Below the pieces are notes generated by a model that was not told the DNA's origin, searched no databases, and saw nothing but the letters and a program-made list of their open reading frames with translations. Shown here piece by piece: positions 5,526 through 6,071 of a stretch of DNA of 6,071 nucleotides. The stretch lies in contig JAHZNX010000144.1 in the NCBI GenBank assembly GCA_020028375.1, forward strand, positions 1 through 6,071, read 5' to 3'. Every line of letters begins with the position of its first letter. Within the stretch, counting starts at the first letter, position 1. The position numbers were made by a program, and so were the translations under genes. The stretch is from Betaproteobacteria bacterium. GTDB taxonomy: Bacteria > Pseudomonadota > Gammaproteobacteria > Burkholderiales > SG8-41.

Positions 5526-5903
5526 TTAAGCGGCGACCGCCCTGATGATCTTTATGGCCGCCTTGCGCGGTCCCTTGCGCGTGCGCGCGTTGGTGCGGGT
5601 GCGCTGGCCGCGCACCGGCAGCCCCAGGCGGTGGCGCTTGCCGCGCCAGGTGCCGAGGTCGATCAGGCGCTTGATGTTCATCGAGACCTCGCGCCGGAGC
5701 TCGCCTTCGACGGTGACCTTGGACACCTGCTCGCGCAGCTTGTCCATCTGGGTGTCGGAGAGGTCCTTGACCTTGATGGAATGGTTGACGCCGGCGGCAG
5801 CGCAGATCGTGCGCGCGCGCGAACGGCCGATGCCGAAAATCGCCGTCAGCGCGATCTCCGCGTGCTGATGGTTAGGAATGTTCACCCCGCCGATTCGTGC
5901 CAT
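5526..5903 (-). CDS. rpsM: 30S ribosomal protein S13
   Basis: S13 lies in the head of the small subunit, where it contacts the large subunit (bridge B1) and the P-site tRNA through its basic tail. Diagnostic parts are MARIGGVNIPNHQHAEIALTAIFGIGRSRA (1-30), ELRREVSMNIKRLIDLGTWRGKRHR (68-92) and GLPVRGQRTRTNARTRKGPRK (94-114). It has 125 residues, a few more than the 118 of E. coli, with the extra residues (AAIKIIRAVAA) after the usual GPRK end. A GAGGA site (5911-5915) precedes the ATG at good spacing. In enterobacteria the alpha operon leader bound by S4 lies just before this gene; here the 54-base spacer after rpmJ holds a heptamer repeat and I cannot recognise that leader fold in it. Confidence 0.98.
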   Translation of the reverse strand: MARIGGVNIPNHQHAEIALTAIFGIGRSRARTICAAAGVNHSIKVKDLSDTQMDKLREQVSKVTVEGELRREVSMNIKRLIDLGTWRGKRHRLGLPVRGQRTRTNARTRKGPRKAAIKIIRAVAA

Positions 5904-5924
5904 GCCTCTGTCCTCAAACGAAAA

Positions 5925-5959
5925 AGTTACCGTTCACTGTTCACCGGTCACCGGTCTTC
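5925..5959. repeat. Tandem degenerate heptamer repeat between rpmJ and rpsM
   Basis: On the plus strand five 7-base units follow one another: AGTTACC, GTTCACT, GTTCACC, GGTCACC and GGTCTTC. The central three differ from each other by one or two bases. The tract fills most of the rpmJ-rpsM spacer and touches the rpmJ stop codon (5958-5960). Within it, ACCGG-TGA-CCGGT on the transcript can form a small stem, and a T5 run lies just after the tract, but this is too weak to call a terminator. Confidence 0.7.
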
Positions 5960-6071
5960 AACCCTGGCGCTGCTTGTGGCGCGGATTCTTGCAAATCACC
6001 CGCACCACCCGCTTGCGGCGCACGATCTTGCAATTGCGACAAATTCTCTTCACCGATGCCAGCACTTTCAT
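5958..6071 (-). CDS. rpmJ: 50S ribosomal protein L36, zinc-binding form
   Basis: This 37-residue protein starts at the last base of the window and is complete. The sequence begins MKVLASVKRICRNCK and ends NPRHKQRQG, the standard short bacterial L36. It is a small zinc-ribbon protein of the large subunit. The ligands C11, C14, C27 and H32 are all present, so this is the zinc-binding (C+) paralogue. It lies first in the visible part of the alpha operon, 54 bases before rpsM. In proteobacteria it usually follows secY or infA, which would lie to the right of the window. Its ribosome site is outside the window. Confidence 0.97.
   Translation of the reverse strand: MKVLASVKRICRNCKIVRRKRVVRVICKNPRHKQRQG

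Overview
The window looks like a chromosomal segment of a GC-rich proteobacterium, most likely a betaproteobacterium or a related gammaproteobacterium. The basis is the gene order rpmJ-rpsM-rpsK-rpsD-rpoA-rplQ, the typical proteobacterial protein sequences (L36 ending PRHKQRQG, S11 ending PHNGCRPPKKRRV, alpha subunit ending near LENWPP), and an MlaF with the proteobacterial C-terminal tail. No mobile element, CRISPR array, tRNA or rRNA was seen. Nearly all of the window is coding.

Left part, plus strand (1-1534): the 3' end of a diguanylate cyclase gene, probably GAF-GGDEF, enters from outside the window. It is followed 94 bases later by a full-length mlaF, the ATPase of the Mla phospholipid transport system. 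No mlaE, mlaD, mlaC or mlaB follows it, because the next gene points the other way. Its H-loop position holds tyrosine instead of the usual histidine.

Middle, minus strand (1561-2825): a two-gene unit made of a SAM hydroxide adenosyltransferase (DUF62 family, with its Asp-Arg-His set intact) and a DUF488 protein. Their reading frames overlap by four bases (GTGA). The unit ends 26 bases from the convergent mlaF.

Right part, minus strand (2846-6071): the alpha ribosomal operon, reading right to left rpmJ, rpsM, rpsK, rpsD, rpoA, rplQ, closed by a strong intrinsic terminator at 2846-2875. These genes make ribosomal proteins L36, S13, S11, S4 and L17 and the RNA polymerase alpha subunit. The operon probably continues upstream beyond the window, since rpmJ starts at the last base. 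The three longest spacers all carry repeat structure: tandem degenerate heptamers after rpmJ and after rpoA, and a strong hairpin between rpsK and rpsD.

Overall this is mostly a conserved housekeeping region. I see no convincing new multi-gene system. The points that most deserve a second look are the MlaF H-loop substitution, the repeat-bearing spacers of the alpha operon, and the coupled DUF62-DUF488 pair.
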